A stretch of 64,000 nt of DNA from Candidatus Gastranaerophilales bacterium (GTDB lineage: Bacteria > Cyanobacteriota > Vampirovibrionia > Gastranaerophilales > Gastranaerophilaceae). The DNA lies in assembly GCA_944325555.1 (NCBI GenBank), contig CALVAN010000002.1, forward strand, positions 1 to 64,000, given 5' to 3'. The notes below the pieces were generated by a model. The model worked only from the letters and a program-made list of their open reading frames with translations. It was not told the origin of the DNA and did no database searches. Positions 1-7,743 of the stretch are shown here, one piece after another (position 1 is the stretch's first letter; every line of letters starts with the position of its first letter). Both the position numbers and the translations under genes were made by a program.

Positions 1-57
1 GGTCGGATTTGAAAAATCTCAAAAATTTGTCAATTTTTGGATTTTTCCGCATCCTCA

Positions 58-80
58 ATATTTAAACAGCGTTTAAATAT
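58..80. repeat. Short inverted repeat near the left edge
   Basis: Ten-base arms ATATTTAAAC and GTTTAAATAT flank a three-base loop, and a further copy of GTTTAAATA follows at 82-90. It could be an operator or a hairpin belonging to a gene left of the window. No coding sequence is visible in bases 1-150. Confidence 0.4.
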
Positions 81-150
81 CGTTTAAATAGCATTCAAAA
101 ACTTCCGCCTGCAAAAAATCTATTTACACTACCCTTATACATTTACCCCA

Positions 151-183
151 AAAATACAACACAACTTCATTTTGTTGTATTTT
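151..183. terminator. Terminator downstream of hipA
   Basis: An 11-base inverted repeat (151-161 with 173-183) ends in T-runs on both strands. On the minus strand the hairpin lies just after the hipA stop and is followed by five T residues. Confidence 0.6.
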
Positions 184-189
184 GGTAAA

Positions 190-1431
190 CTAAAACTCTT
201 TTAACAATTTAGTGCAATTTTTTTGTACTACCGATAAAATGTTTTTTCCTATTTTATTGTCAAAGCTGTTTATCACATCCTCAACAATAATTGGAAGATT
301 TTCACATTGATTTTTTATAAGTTTTTTTAACTGAGTAAAACTTATATCGTTTTCATTTGCTAATTTTTCAAAATGCCTTAATAAAATCTCATCATGTTTA
401 TAATGCCCGCCGATTTTCATTGCCATTTTATTTGATAATTCAGGATAAACTTGGGAACACAAAATATCGTATGCAGGTGCAAATTTTATTTCTCCACTGT
501 CATAATGCAGTATAGAAAAATTCTTGCCGTGTGCATCATTATTTCCTATCAAGTAATTAAAAATCATTAATTGAATAAACTGGTTAATTGCGACTGCAGG
601 CTGCGATGCGGTTCTTAAAATTTCAAAACATCTTTTAAAATCAACACCGCCTTCGGCTTGATATTTGTATGCGCTTGGAATATTTGAAGCCTGACAAAAA
701 TCTTCCTGATGAATTCTTTTTATTTTGTTATTAATTATTTCTCTATCATATCTTTGAATTAAAAAGTATTTTGTCTTATTTGCATAGCCGATTTTGACAT
801 CGGGAACATTTATGCCCAAAACTTTCGCGGTTTTTATACAAATAAATTCATTTTCAATAGTTTCATTAAATCCGTTTATTGCCGGTTTTAAAATATGGCT
901 TGTCGGCACATTACTTTTTGGAATTCCTATTTGCCCGTCAACAACTATTACAGAGGTTTTATCCTGTGCGCCGGCTAAAGATAAGCGCATATCTTCAACA
1001 CCTGTTGCCAATGGCTTTTGGGGAAGTTCATTGATAAGTTTTTCAAGTGCATTTTCTGACAATGGCGTATAATCAATTTCATAGGTTTCTTGCAAGTATT
1101 TTGAAGGTGTTTGTTCATCAGAACTGTCAAAAAATGAAACAGCACCCGCACAGTCATAACCTATTGCTTGCAAAATTGAAAAATCGTTTTTGGGATTAAT
1201 CCTGTATTTTTTCCCGATAGCAATTCTTGTATGTTCGCTTTCAGGCAGCAACCCGTTAAAGAATCCTCTGCATTGTTTATTATCAAAAGGGGCTTTTTGA
1301 ATGGGCAAACTCAAAGATAAGATTCGATCAGCATTGGTCGAATATTGAAAAATTATGCCGCCATTACCGTCTTTTTCTAATATTCCAATATGTTTATCAT
1401 TCAAAAATACGTTCAAAGAATTACTCAACAT
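190..1431 (-). CDS. hipA: HipA-family serine/threonine kinase toxin
   Basis: The 413-residue product is a HipA-type kinase. In known systems HipA phosphorylates a translation factor or tRNA synthetase and slows growth, and its partner HipB neutralises it. Visible motifs are an N-terminal HipA domain (about 1-100), SLAGAQDKTS (151-160), HILKP (179-183), QRYDR (226-230), the catalytic-loop segment NNDAHGKNF (297-305) and APAYD (318-322), where the metal-binding Asp is expected. All look intact, so the toxin is probably active. It begins 7 bases after the hipB stop, so the two are co-transcribed with antitoxin first. The phosphorylation target cannot be read from sequence. Confidence 0.93.
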   Translation of the reverse strand: MLSNSLNVFLNDKHIGILEKDGNGGIIFQYSTNADRILSLSLPIQKAPFDNKQCRGFFNGLLPESEHTRIAIGKKYRINPKNDFSILQAIGYDCAGAVSFFDSSDEQTPSKYLQETYEIDYTPLSENALEKLINELPQKPLATGVEDMRLSLAGAQDKTSVIVVDGQIGIPKSNVPTSHILKPAINGFNETIENEFICIKTAKVLGINVPDVKIGYANKTKYFLIQRYDREIINNKIKRIHQEDFCQASNIPSAYKYQAEGGVDFKRCFEILRTASQPAVAINQFIQLMIFNYLIGNNDAHGKNFSILHYDSGEIKFAPAYDILCSQVYPELSNKMAMKIGGHYKHDEILLRHFEKLANENDISFTQLKKLIKNQCENLPIIVEDVINSFDNKIGKNILSVVQKNCTKLLKEF

Positions 1432-1438
1432 TTACCTC

Positions 1439-1660
1439 TTAAATTTTTTCATAAGGAGACTTTACATCTATTGTAATCCCCAATGCACGACAAACATTTA
1501 TGACTTTCCCGATTTGCGCAGTCTCTTTCCCGTTTTCCAGATCAACAAGAAACCTTACACCGACATTAGCAGCAATTGCCAAATCCGCTTGTGTAAGATG
1601 TTGTTCCTTACGGGCATTTTTAATATATGCTCCCAGTTTTTTAGTGTCTGTTATATTCAT
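1439..1660 (-). CDS. hipB: HipB-type XRE antitoxin and repressor
   Basis: The 73-residue protein is almost entirely one Cro/C1-type helix-turn-helix (about 10-65, with LTQADLAIAANVGVRFLVDL as the recognition region). It should bind HipA and repress the operon. Three palindromic sites lie immediately upstream and the first overlaps the predicted start region. A short AGG, six bases before the ATG and inside operator 1, is the only visible ribosome-binding site, so repressor binding would cover both transcription and translation start signals in the DNA. Confidence 0.9.
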   Translation of the reverse strand: MNITDTKKLGAYIKNARKEQHLTQADLAIAANVGVRFLVDLENGKETAQIGKVINVCRALGITIDVKSPYEKI

Positions 1661-1661
1661 T

Positions 1662-1784
1662 TTTTACCTATCGGTAAAATTTTACAAAATTTTTATCTAA
1701 AAATCAACATTTTTTACCGAGCGGTAAAAAACACATGCTCGGAAACAATTTTTGATCCAAAATTTACCGTACGGTAAATTTTGG
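1662..1784. promoter_or_regulatory. Three palindromic hipBA operators
   Basis: Three sites share the form TTTACC-N4-GGTAAA: 1662-1679, 1712-1729 and 1757-1784. The last extends to a perfect 28-base palindrome. Their centres (1670.5, 1720.5, 1770.5) are exactly 50 bases apart. The likely ligand is HipB. The half-site differs from the TATCC sites of Escherichia coli HipB, but the arrangement of several palindromes ahead of hipBA is the same. Confidence 0.85.
1679..1707 (-). promoter_or_regulatory. hipBA promoter
   Basis: On the minus strand TTGATT (1702-1707) and TAAAAT (1679-1684) are separated by 17 bases. The -10 touches operator 1 and the -35 lies five bases from operator 2, so a repressor filling both would block RNA polymerase. 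Confidence 0.6.
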
Positions 1785-1823
1785 CTTTTTAAGATCAACA
1801 TTTTCTTATTGTGTTTTGAATCT

Positions 1824-1829
1824 TATAAT
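1824..1829 (+). promoter_or_regulatory. -10 box of the candidate RNA gene
   Basis: A perfect TATAAT predicts a start near 1836. No convincing -35 element is present. No long open frame follows before the terminator-like hairpin at 2006. Confidence 0.4.
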
Positions 1830-1835
1830 GTGAGT

Positions 1836-2046
1836 CTGTTTATATCTTTCTTTTAGGCAAAATCTCTCAGGAACCCTGCATTGCTGGAAAGCTATGCTCG
1901 ATGGAACAGAGGATTACCCAAGTTTTATCCTTAATTACAAATTTTTATAATGTGATAAATCCGTGATTTAGCGCATCAAAAATATTATCGTATTAAGTTG
2001 TAGTGCAGACTAAAGTCTATTACACGGCTTTAGACTGTGTGTTTTT
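1836..2046 (+). ncRNA. Candidate structured small RNA (unclassified)
   Basis: This non-coding stretch lies between a TATAAT box and a terminator-like hairpin. The part from about 1862 to 1914 can fold as a multi-branch element: an outer helix pairing ATCTCT with AGAGGAT, a CAGG/CCTG hairpin, and a hairpin closed by GCAT and ATGC around a TGGAAA loop. It contains AATCTCTCAGG, which recalls the glycine aptamer core, but the matching GCCGAAGG part is missing. A 6S-like RNA or an unknown riboswitch-like element are alternatives. The next gene has its own promoter at 2083-2110, which argues for an independent transcript. Confidence 0.4.
2006..2046 (+). terminator. Terminator-like hairpin of the candidate RNA
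   Basis: Ten-base arms 2006-2015 and 2028-2037 pair with one mismatch. A GTGTG stretch and then five T residues (2042-2046) follow. Confidence 0.45.
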
Positions 2047-2082
2047 ATCTCTTTTTTATGTAGTATGTTAGAACGATTTTAA

Positions 2083-2110
2083 TTGTAATTTGCTGCAATT
2101 TTTATATAAT
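2083..2110 (+). promoter_or_regulatory. Promoter of the secreted repeat protein gene
   Basis: TTGTAA (2083-2088) and TATAAT (2105-2110) are spaced 16 bases apart, giving a start near 2117 and a leader of about 25 bases. Confidence 0.55.
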
Positions 2111-2141
2111 TAAAAAGATTGGCAAATTTAGTCGGGTAGTT

Positions 2142-3212
2142 ATGAAATTTTTTAGATTTTTGGTTTTAGTTTTTGTTTTGTCGGTTTCTATCACACATGT
2201 TTTGGCTAATACTGAAAATTTAACACCAAACACCTCTGTTGATACTTCGTTGGTAGTTCAGCAGCAAATTGCTGTTGAAAATGATAGCAACAAAGATAAT
2301 ATTGAAACGGATTTTACTGAATTGAAAGACAAAAATGTAACTATAGATGACAACTTGTATGATATTGTTGATCCTGCTTATCAAATACCTTCAGCACCAA
2401 GTGATGACACAAATGTTGAAGAAAAGCCTGGCGGCAGTGCTGTCGATGCTGTACTGACACCTGTAGGCTGGGCTATTGGCGGAGTTATTGCCCCTGTTTA
2501 TCTCGGCATTCAATTTAGCGGAGATGCAATTGCTTGGAGCATAGATAATGTTGTTGAACCTGTAGCCGGCGGTATAGCAAAGGGGATTTATTACGGTGCA
2601 ATTATGCCGGTTGGAAAAACTATAGAATGGAGCGTTGAAAATGTTGTTTCTCCGACTTTGGAAGGGATTGCCTGGGGGGCAGGAAAAACTTTTGATTATG
2701 TAATGATTCCGACGGCAAAAGGAATTTATTGGGCTTTGGATAAAACTTTTGATTATTCACTGGTTCCAGTCGCAAAAGGGCTTTATTGGACGGCTGACAA
2801 AACTTTTGATTATACAATAGTACCGACGGCTAAAGGTATATACTGGACTGTAGACAAAACTTATGACTATGTGCTTCTCCCTGCGGCAAAAGGTGTTTAT
2901 TACGGTGCTGATTTCGGGTTTGATTATGTTGTTGTTCCGTTTTCCAAAGGTATTTATCAGGGGGCTAAATTTATAGCGCTGCCTGTCGGTAAGAGTATTA
3001 TGTTCGGTGCAAAATATACGATTGTTCCCGCCGCAAAGGGTATCGGCTACGGTTTTAGTGCAATAGGCAGCGGTATTGAATGGAGTGTCGATAACATAGT
3101 GGAACCGGTCGGAGAAGGAATATGGTATGGTATCGACAGAACGCTTACTCCGATAGGCAATGCAATTGATACTGTTTTTGACGGAATTGTGTCGGTATTT
3201 GGTAATAATTAA
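2142..3212 (+). CDS. Secreted protein with 15/19-residue Pro-Lys-Gly-aromatic repeats
   Basis: The 356-residue protein is not a family I recognise. A signal peptide (about 1-22) is followed by an acidic, probably disordered segment (23-100) and then repeats to the C-terminus. Repeats have the form P-x-x-K-G-I-Y-W. Prolines at 171, 190, 209, 228, 247 and 266 are exactly 19 residues apart, while several flanking ones (266, 281, 296 and 322, 337) are 15 apart. The 19-residue form adds a DKTFDY-like insert. Glycines and aromatics alternate, which suggests an extended surface or membrane-contacting fold. It is monocistronic with its own promoter. Export is likely; function is unknown. Confidence 0.8.
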   Translation: MKFFRFLVLVFVLSVSITHVLANTENLTPNTSVDTSLVVQQQIAVENDSNKDNIETDFTELKDKNVTIDDNLYDIVDPAYQIPSAPSDDTNVEEKPGGSAVDAVLTPVGWAIGGVIAPVYLGIQFSGDAIAWSIDNVVEPVAGGIAKGIYYGAIMPVGKTIEWSVENVVSPTLEGIAWGAGKTFDYVMIPTAKGIYWALDKTFDYSLVPVAKGLYWTADKTFDYTIVPTAKGIYWTVDKTYDYVLLPAAKGVYYGADFGFDYVVVPFSKGIYQGAKFIALPVGKSIMFGAKYTIVPAAKGIGYGFSAIGSGIEWSVDNIVEPVGEGIWYGIDRTLTPIGNAIDTVFDGIVSVFGNN

Positions 3213-3322
3213 AATATTTAATTGCCGTTGCAGTGTATAGACTTATTTTTCTGTTATGTTAGACTGATTGTGGAAAATATTCCCTTTTATTTTATTGAAC
3301 AAACAAAAGGAGAACACAATTA

Positions 3323-4297
3323 ATGGAAAATAATAAACAGAGATGTGAAAATTGTATAAATTTTAGAAAAGTTGTAATGATAGGCTGCGGTTTTGTCGGT
3401 TCGGCAAGCGCTTTCAGTCTTATGGAATCCGGACTGTTTACTGAAATGGTTATGATAGATGCAAACCGTGAAAGAGCTGAAGGTGAAGCCTTGGATATTA
3501 ATCACGGGGTTCCCTTTGCAAGACCAATGAAAATCTATGCCGGTGATTATGATGATATCGAGGGGGCTTCTTTAATAATAATTACCGCCGGTGCAAACCA
3601 GCAGCCGGGTGAAACAAGACTTGACCTTGTTAAAAAGAATATTGAAATTTTTAAAACTATTATTCCCGAGATTTCAAAACGAAATTTTAACGGGATTTTG
3701 CTTATTGTTTCAAACCCAGTTGATATTTTGACATACGTGGCATTAAAATTAAGCGGACTGCCCAAAAACAGGGTAATAGGCTCGGGTACTGTTTTGGATA
3801 CCGCAAGATTAAAATACGAGATAGGCAAACATCTTGATGTGGACAGCAGAAGTGTTCAGGCTTTTATTATCGGAGAGCACGGCGATAGCGAAATTGCAGC
3901 CTGGAGTTGTGCTAATGTAGCCGGCATTGCTTTGAATGATTTTTGCGAGATGAGAGGTCACTATGACCATGATAGTGCAAATGCAAGAATAGCAAATGAT
4001 GTTAAAAACAGTGCTTATGAAATTATTTCAAAGAAAAAAGCTACATATTACGGCATTGCAATGTCTGTTAAACGTATTTGTGAGGCGATTGTGCGTGATG
4101 AAAAATCAGTGTTGCCGATATCATCTTTAATGTGCGGTGAGTACGGGCTGAATGATGTTGTGTTGAGTATGCCATCTGTGGTAGGCAAAAAAGGGCTTGA
4201 GGCACATGTTCCGATTTCTTTAAATCAAGAGGAGATTGAAAAATTACACAATTCCGCTAACACCCTGAAAGAAATATTGAAACAAAACGGACTATAA
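3323..4297 (+). CDS. ldh: L-lactate dehydrogenase
   Basis: The 324-residue protein reduces pyruvate to L-lactate with NADH, regenerating NAD+ in fermentation. The Rossmann motif GCGFVG is at 21-26, the substrate loop GANQQPGETR at 90-99 and the catalytic His in GEHGDSE at 186. A glutamine in the substrate loop (Q93/Q94) marks lactate rather than malate dehydrogenase, which has arginine there. AAAGGAG precedes the ATG. An unusual N-terminal extension contains C8 and C11 in a CxxC pair. The gene is flanked by its own leader and a strong terminator, so it is transcribed alone. Confidence 0.93.
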   Translation: MENNKQRCENCINFRKVVMIGCGFVGSASAFSLMESGLFTEMVMIDANRERAEGEALDINHGVPFARPMKIYAGDYDDIEGASLIIITAGANQQPGETRLDLVKKNIEIFKTIIPEISKRNFNGILLIVSNPVDILTYVALKLSGLPKNRVIGSGTVLDTARLKYEIGKHLDVDSRSVQAFIIGEHGDSEIAAWSCANVAGIALNDFCEMRGHYDHDSANARIANDVKNSAYEIISKKKATYYGIAMSVKRICEAIVRDEKSVLPISSLMCGEYGLNDVVLSMPSVVGKKGLEAHVPISLNQEEIEKLHNSANTLKEILKQNGL

Positions 4298-4313
4298 TTT
4301 TTCAAGAGAATCA

Positions 4314-4350
4314 AAAGCCGGCGTGTATATATTATTCGCCGGCTTTTTTT
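4314..4350. terminator. Bidirectional terminator between ldh and acsC
   Basis: A perfect 10-base GC-rich stem, 4314-4323 with 4337-4346, has T-runs on both strands and separates two converging genes. Confidence 0.85.
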
Positions 4351-4366
4351 ATGCAAACTTTTATAT

Positions 4367-5578
4367 TTATCCCTGTTTTAAAAATTCCGGAATCTGGCAG
4401 GCTTCTATCGTGCCCGTAACAATTTCCCATTCCGGCATTGCTTCTTGCAGCTCATCTCTCATGTGAGCAAGCAGCCCCGGGATAATAATTTTTCTTGTGT
4501 TGACTTTTTCTAAAAGACCGAAGTTTTTAACCGAACGGGCAACAAGCTCTGCCGTAAACTTATCCGCTGACCACGCCGTTAACACGCTCATTCCGTCAGA
4601 TGGTGTAACAACAAGATATGAGCCGAACGGCAGTGACTCCAGTTCTCCTGCAACCGCAAAATATGTCAGTGCAAAGTTTGTGGTCAAAAGTATGGGAGCG
4701 TTTTTGTCGGGTTCGTTGAATTCATATACTTTAGCCTCAACCTGCAGAGGTTTTTGAGGGTTAGTATAAATATTTTGCCGTAATGTAAAAATTGTTGATA
4801 AAAGTGCAGCGTCAAACACTGGCAAAACAAGGATGTTTGCGTATCTGCAAAGCAAAACCGATGCTGCTGCCGTTAGTTGAAAAATATCCCTATCATAAGG
4901 AAGTTTGACCATAACAGGGTATGTAAAAGGTTCGTGGCGTTTTATGATTGCAGCACGTCTGATAAATGTAAGCTCCTGTACAATATCTTTTAAGCTTTTT
5001 TTGTACTCAAGCTCAAGTATAATATCTTTTGCTCCCTGTTCAATGGCTTTAACCGAAGCTTTTTCCATTGATTCAAAGTCCGCTGCGCTCACAATTTTAT
5101 ACGTAGACATTGCGGAAATCACCGTAATTCCGGCAGCTTCAATTTTTTTTGTGGCTTTTTCAAGGTTGCTGCCTGTCAGATAAATTGCATCAACTTTGAA
5201 CTTTTCGCCTATTCTTTCAATTTCATATTTTGCAATTTGCTCAAGCTTTTTGTCAAAGTCTTTGTCGTCGGAATTAAGAGCAACAGCAATTACCGTACGG
5301 TTAACAAAGGTTCTGTCGTGGCGGTACATAACTGTTTCACCGCCTGTTATAAGAGAGTCTGATAATTTTATTTCGTGCTGTTGAATTTTTGAGGATTCCG
5401 CAAATTTTTCCTTAAGCTCCGGCGGAACATGAGGGCACTTTTCTATGTCAGCCTGCTTTTTGGCAAGCTTCAGTGCGTATGCCATGCAGGTGGGACAGCC
5501 GCATTGTTTGCAGTTTGTTCCTTCTGCTTTTTTTGCTCCCGGAAGATATTTAAAAATTTGCATACCTGTCAAATTCAT
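4367..5578 (-). CDS. acsC: Corrinoid iron-sulfur protein, large (gamma) subunit
   Basis: The 403-residue protein matches the AcsC/CdhE family, which carries a [4Fe-4S] cluster and a methyl-cobamide. The cluster ligands are C23, C26, C31 and C48 in the usual CX2CX4CX16C arrangement within GTNCKQCGCPTCMAYAL. A TIM-barrel domain and a C-terminal corrinoid-binding domain follow. In the Wood-Ljungdahl pathway this protein passes a methyl group from methyltetrahydrofolate to acetyl-CoA synthase. Its ATG shares one base with the acsD stop, so the two are coupled. No acsA, acsB or acsE lies nearby, so another methyl acceptor is possible. Confidence 0.85.
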   Translation of the reverse strand: MNLTGMQIFKYLPGAKKAEGTNCKQCGCPTCMAYALKLAKKQADIEKCPHVPPELKEKFAESSKIQQHEIKLSDSLITGGETVMYRHDRTFVNRTVIAVALNSDDKDFDKKLEQIAKYEIERIGEKFKVDAIYLTGSNLEKATKKIEAAGITVISAMSTYKIVSAADFESMEKASVKAIEQGAKDIILELEYKKSLKDIVQELTFIRRAAIIKRHEPFTYPVMVKLPYDRDIFQLTAAASVLLCRYANILVLPVFDAALLSTIFTLRQNIYTNPQKPLQVEAKVYEFNEPDKNAPILLTTNFALTYFAVAGELESLPFGSYLVVTPSDGMSVLTAWSADKFTAELVARSVKNFGLLEKVNTRKIIIPGLLAHMRDELQEAMPEWEIVTGTIEACQIPEFLKQG

Positions 5579-6486
5579 CAGTTTTTATCCCCCTTGAGTA
5601 ATGATTTGAGTGCTTCAACACTTTTGGGATTCCATAAAACAACAATGTCTGCGCCTGCGCTTATCATCGCAGATGCTCCTGCTATTTCCCACATAGCTGC
5701 TCTCTCTTTATAATCACCCCATTGTTCGCTAAAGGTATCGGATTTAGCCTCTTTTGCCCTGTAAGATTCTTCTCCGATGAAGGCAATCACCGGCATGTTG
5801 AGCATAGTGTCGCCGTCAAAAGCGGCCTGTCGAATTTTTTCAATAATGCTGTAGCCGTAATCAAGCCCATATCCAAGTCCGCCCATATCAGGGTCAATAA
5901 GAATCCTGTCAGGGCTGATTCCTTTGTCTATGGATAGAATATTCAACTCTTTTGCAAGGTTTATATCAATCGGGCTGCGCAAAACAAGAATATGATTATT
6001 TTTTGCAATGACTGGAACAATCTGTTCGTAGGTACTTTCCTGGGCAAAGGAAATAATGCATTCCTTTGGCGCAAATTCAGAAAGCAGCGGCAGCAGTTTT
6101 AAATCCACGGGGTCGTTGTTGGCCCCTCTCAGTATAAGAGGCTTTTGTATTTTTGATAAAGTATTTTTCAAGAAGTCTTTTATTTCTTCAAGATGGGAAT
6201 CTATATTATTCTCCGTAAGATTAAATTTTACGGAAATTATGTCAGCTTTTGAGTTTTCCGCATTTTTTAACATTTGCTCAATCGTTGAGCAGTTCCACTG
6301 TTCTTTTAAAACTTCGGGGTATGTGTTGTCCAAAATATAAGGGATTTCTATTGCAACAATGGGGTGAGCGTTATTGCCGTTTTCTTCCATAAAAGAGCGA
6401 GCGCTGTTCCCACCGATAGTTAAATCCCCGAGTTTTGTTTTTCTTATTTTTTCTTTAATGCCGAAAGACAGGTCTGATTTGTTCAT
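5578..6486 (-). CDS. acsD: Corrinoid iron-sulfur protein, small (delta) subunit
   Basis: This is the AcsD/CdhD-type TIM-barrel partner of AcsC. The DPDMGGLGYGLDY and MPVIAFIGEE segments are typical of the family. I place the start at the ATG ending at 6486 (302 residues). An upstream in-frame TTG at 6522 would fall inside the predicted -35 box. The promoter predicts transcription starting at or one base before the ATG, and no Shine-Dalgarno is visible, so translation may be leaderless. The stop overlaps the acsC start by one base. Confidence 0.85.
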   Translation of the reverse strand: MNKSDLSFGIKEKIRKTKLGDLTIGGNSARSFMEENGNNAHPIVAIEIPYILDNTYPEVLKEQWNCSTIEQMLKNAENSKADIISVKFNLTENNIDSHLEEIKDFLKNTLSKIQKPLILRGANNDPVDLKLLPLLSEFAPKECIISFAQESTYEQIVPVIAKNNHILVLRSPIDINLAKELNILSIDKGISPDRILIDPDMGGLGYGLDYGYSIIEKIRQAAFDGDTMLNMPVIAFIGEESYRAKEAKSDTFSEQWGDYKERAAMWEIAGASAMISAGADIVVLWNPKSVEALKSLLKGDKN

Positions 6487-6493
6487 AGATTTT

Positions 6494-6522
6494 ATATTAA
6501 AAAGTAAATGTATTGTTGTCAA
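6494..6522 (-). promoter_or_regulatory. acsDC promoter
   Basis: TTGACA (6517-6522) and TAATAT (6494-6499) are separated by 17 bases on the minus strand. The predicted start is about 6487, directly at the acsD ATG. Confidence 0.6.
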
Positions 6523-6526
6523 TTGT

Positions 6527-6560
6527 AAAAAAAAGGGAGTTGTCGTTAAACAAACCTCCC
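6527..6560 (-). terminator. cobO terminator
   Basis: On the minus strand GGGAG...CTCCC (6556-6560 with 6535-6539, extended by TTGT/ACAA with a small bulge) is followed by eight T residues. It separates cobO from the acsDC promoter. Confidence 0.7.
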
Positions 6561-6606
6561 GTATTTCCCCATTTCTCCGTATATTTACGCCTAATAAATT
6601 AGTGCG

Positions 6607-7140
6607 TTAATATTCGATACCTTGTCTTGCCATAACACCCATATCAAAGTAGTGTTTAATAGGCTTCATTTCAGTAACCAGATGAGCCATTGCAACAAGC
6701 TCGGGGTGAGCGTATCTGCCTGTTAATACAATTTCAAGGCTTTCCGGTTTATTCATCAAAACTTCTTTTACATCTGATACTTTAATCATATTCATTGCTA
6801 CGCAGATGTTAATTTCATCTAAGATAATAAGCTGGTACTCTCCGCTTTGGATAGCCTGTTTTGCCAGTTCCCAGCCTTTTTTGGCTTCTTTATAATCTTC
6901 GATACAGACATTATGTTTGTAAACAACTCTGTCCATACCGAATTGGTGAACCTCTAAATTGGGTAAAAACTGACCGGCAGAAGCTATTTCGCCGTAAGTT
7001 GTACCTGAGTCACCTTTTGTAAATTGAATAACAAGAACTTTCCAGCCATGTCCCAGCGCACGTAAAGCAAGCCCTAATGAAGCCGTAGTTTTACCTTTAC
7101 CGTCCCCTGTGTAAATTTGAATATAGCCATGTTCTAACAA
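6607..7140 (-). CDS. cobO: ATP:corrinoid adenosyltransferase
   Basis: The 177-residue CobA/CobO/BtuR-type enzyme attaches the adenosyl group from ATP to cob(I)alamin or cob(I)yrinic acid. The P-loop GDGKGKTT lies near residues 10-17, followed by the Walker-B-like LDEI, then LTGRYAHPEL and the C-terminal ARQGIEY characteristic of the family. It starts with TTG, supported by GGAGGA eight bases upstream. It lies upstream of the corrinoid protein genes on the same strand but is separated from them by a terminator and a new promoter. Confidence 0.92.
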   Translation of the reverse strand: MLEHGYIQIYTGDGKGKTTASLGLALRALGHGWKVLVIQFTKGDSGTTYGEIASAGQFLPNLEVHQFGMDRVVYKHNVCIEDYKEAKKGWELAKQAIQSGEYQLIILDEINICVAMNMIKVSDVKEVLMNKPESLEIVLTGRYAHPELVAMAHLVTEMKPIKHYFDMGVMARQGIEY

Positions 7141-7743
7141 AGTCTTGTCCTCCGAAATTGACAGATTCTAATCTCATCTATCATTATAAATTCTCTTTGA
7201 CTGTTTTTTATCGATTAAATGATGTATCTCTATATCATTAAATACGTTTGTACGGAATAGGGTAAAAAGTACACTTATTATGCAAAAAAATTTTTGCATA
7301 TCTGGTCATCCCCGAAAAAATTTTTTATTTCTCTTTTATGAAAATAAAATTTAATTATCCGAACTTGTACAATTATATTAAAACAAATTTTGAGCGCATG
7401 GGCAATTTTTATTTGTTCCATGCTTTTTATTTTACAATTTTACCTATGTAGCAGTGCACAAAATCCAATAAAACAGGCGTTTTTCGGCTTTTACAAAAAG
7501 TTTTACATTGTTTTTTTTATAATTCTTAAAAAAGACTTGAAACCATGGTTGTTAGTGTATTAGCTCTTTGTTTATAAAAATAATATGCGTTAATCTTTTG
7601 TAATTATTTTTGCTGTTTTTAAAATGTCAAGTTATAAAAATGCAAAATAAATGTAAAAATGACATTTTATAAATACGTAATAATAAAAAAGCACCATTGA
7701 TTATGGTGCTTTTTTGTTTGTTTTGGGTTAATTAAATAATCAA
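7141..7743. other. 603-base AT-rich intergenic region
   Basis: I see no gene. It contains a 22-base inverted repeat (TATGCAAAAA arms, 7279-7300), a six-base GC hairpin with a T-run on the plus strand (7396-7428) that could end a short transcript, and the glmU terminator at 7685-7715. A TATAAT box on the minus strand at 7182-7187 may serve cobO. Confidence 0.5.
7685..7715. terminator. Terminator of the glmU operon
   Basis: A 13-base perfect stem with the core GCACCAT/ATGGTGC and a five-base loop is flanked by A and T runs. It ends the minus-strand operon. Confidence 0.85.

Noticed and set aside
1862-1914. Possible glycine riboswitch
   Set aside because: AATCTCTCAGG resembles the aptamer core, but the GCCGAAGG-type half and the paired GGAGAG helix are missing, and the downstream gene is unrelated to glycine.
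2650-2960. Repeat array that might be CRISPR or satellite DNA
   Set aside because: The 57-base periodicity is the coding repeat of one secreted protein. Spacing is in-frame and there are no unique spacers or cas genes.
6487-6522. TTG start for acsD at 6522
   Set aside because: The codon coincides with the predicted -35 box and the extra residues have no family similarity.
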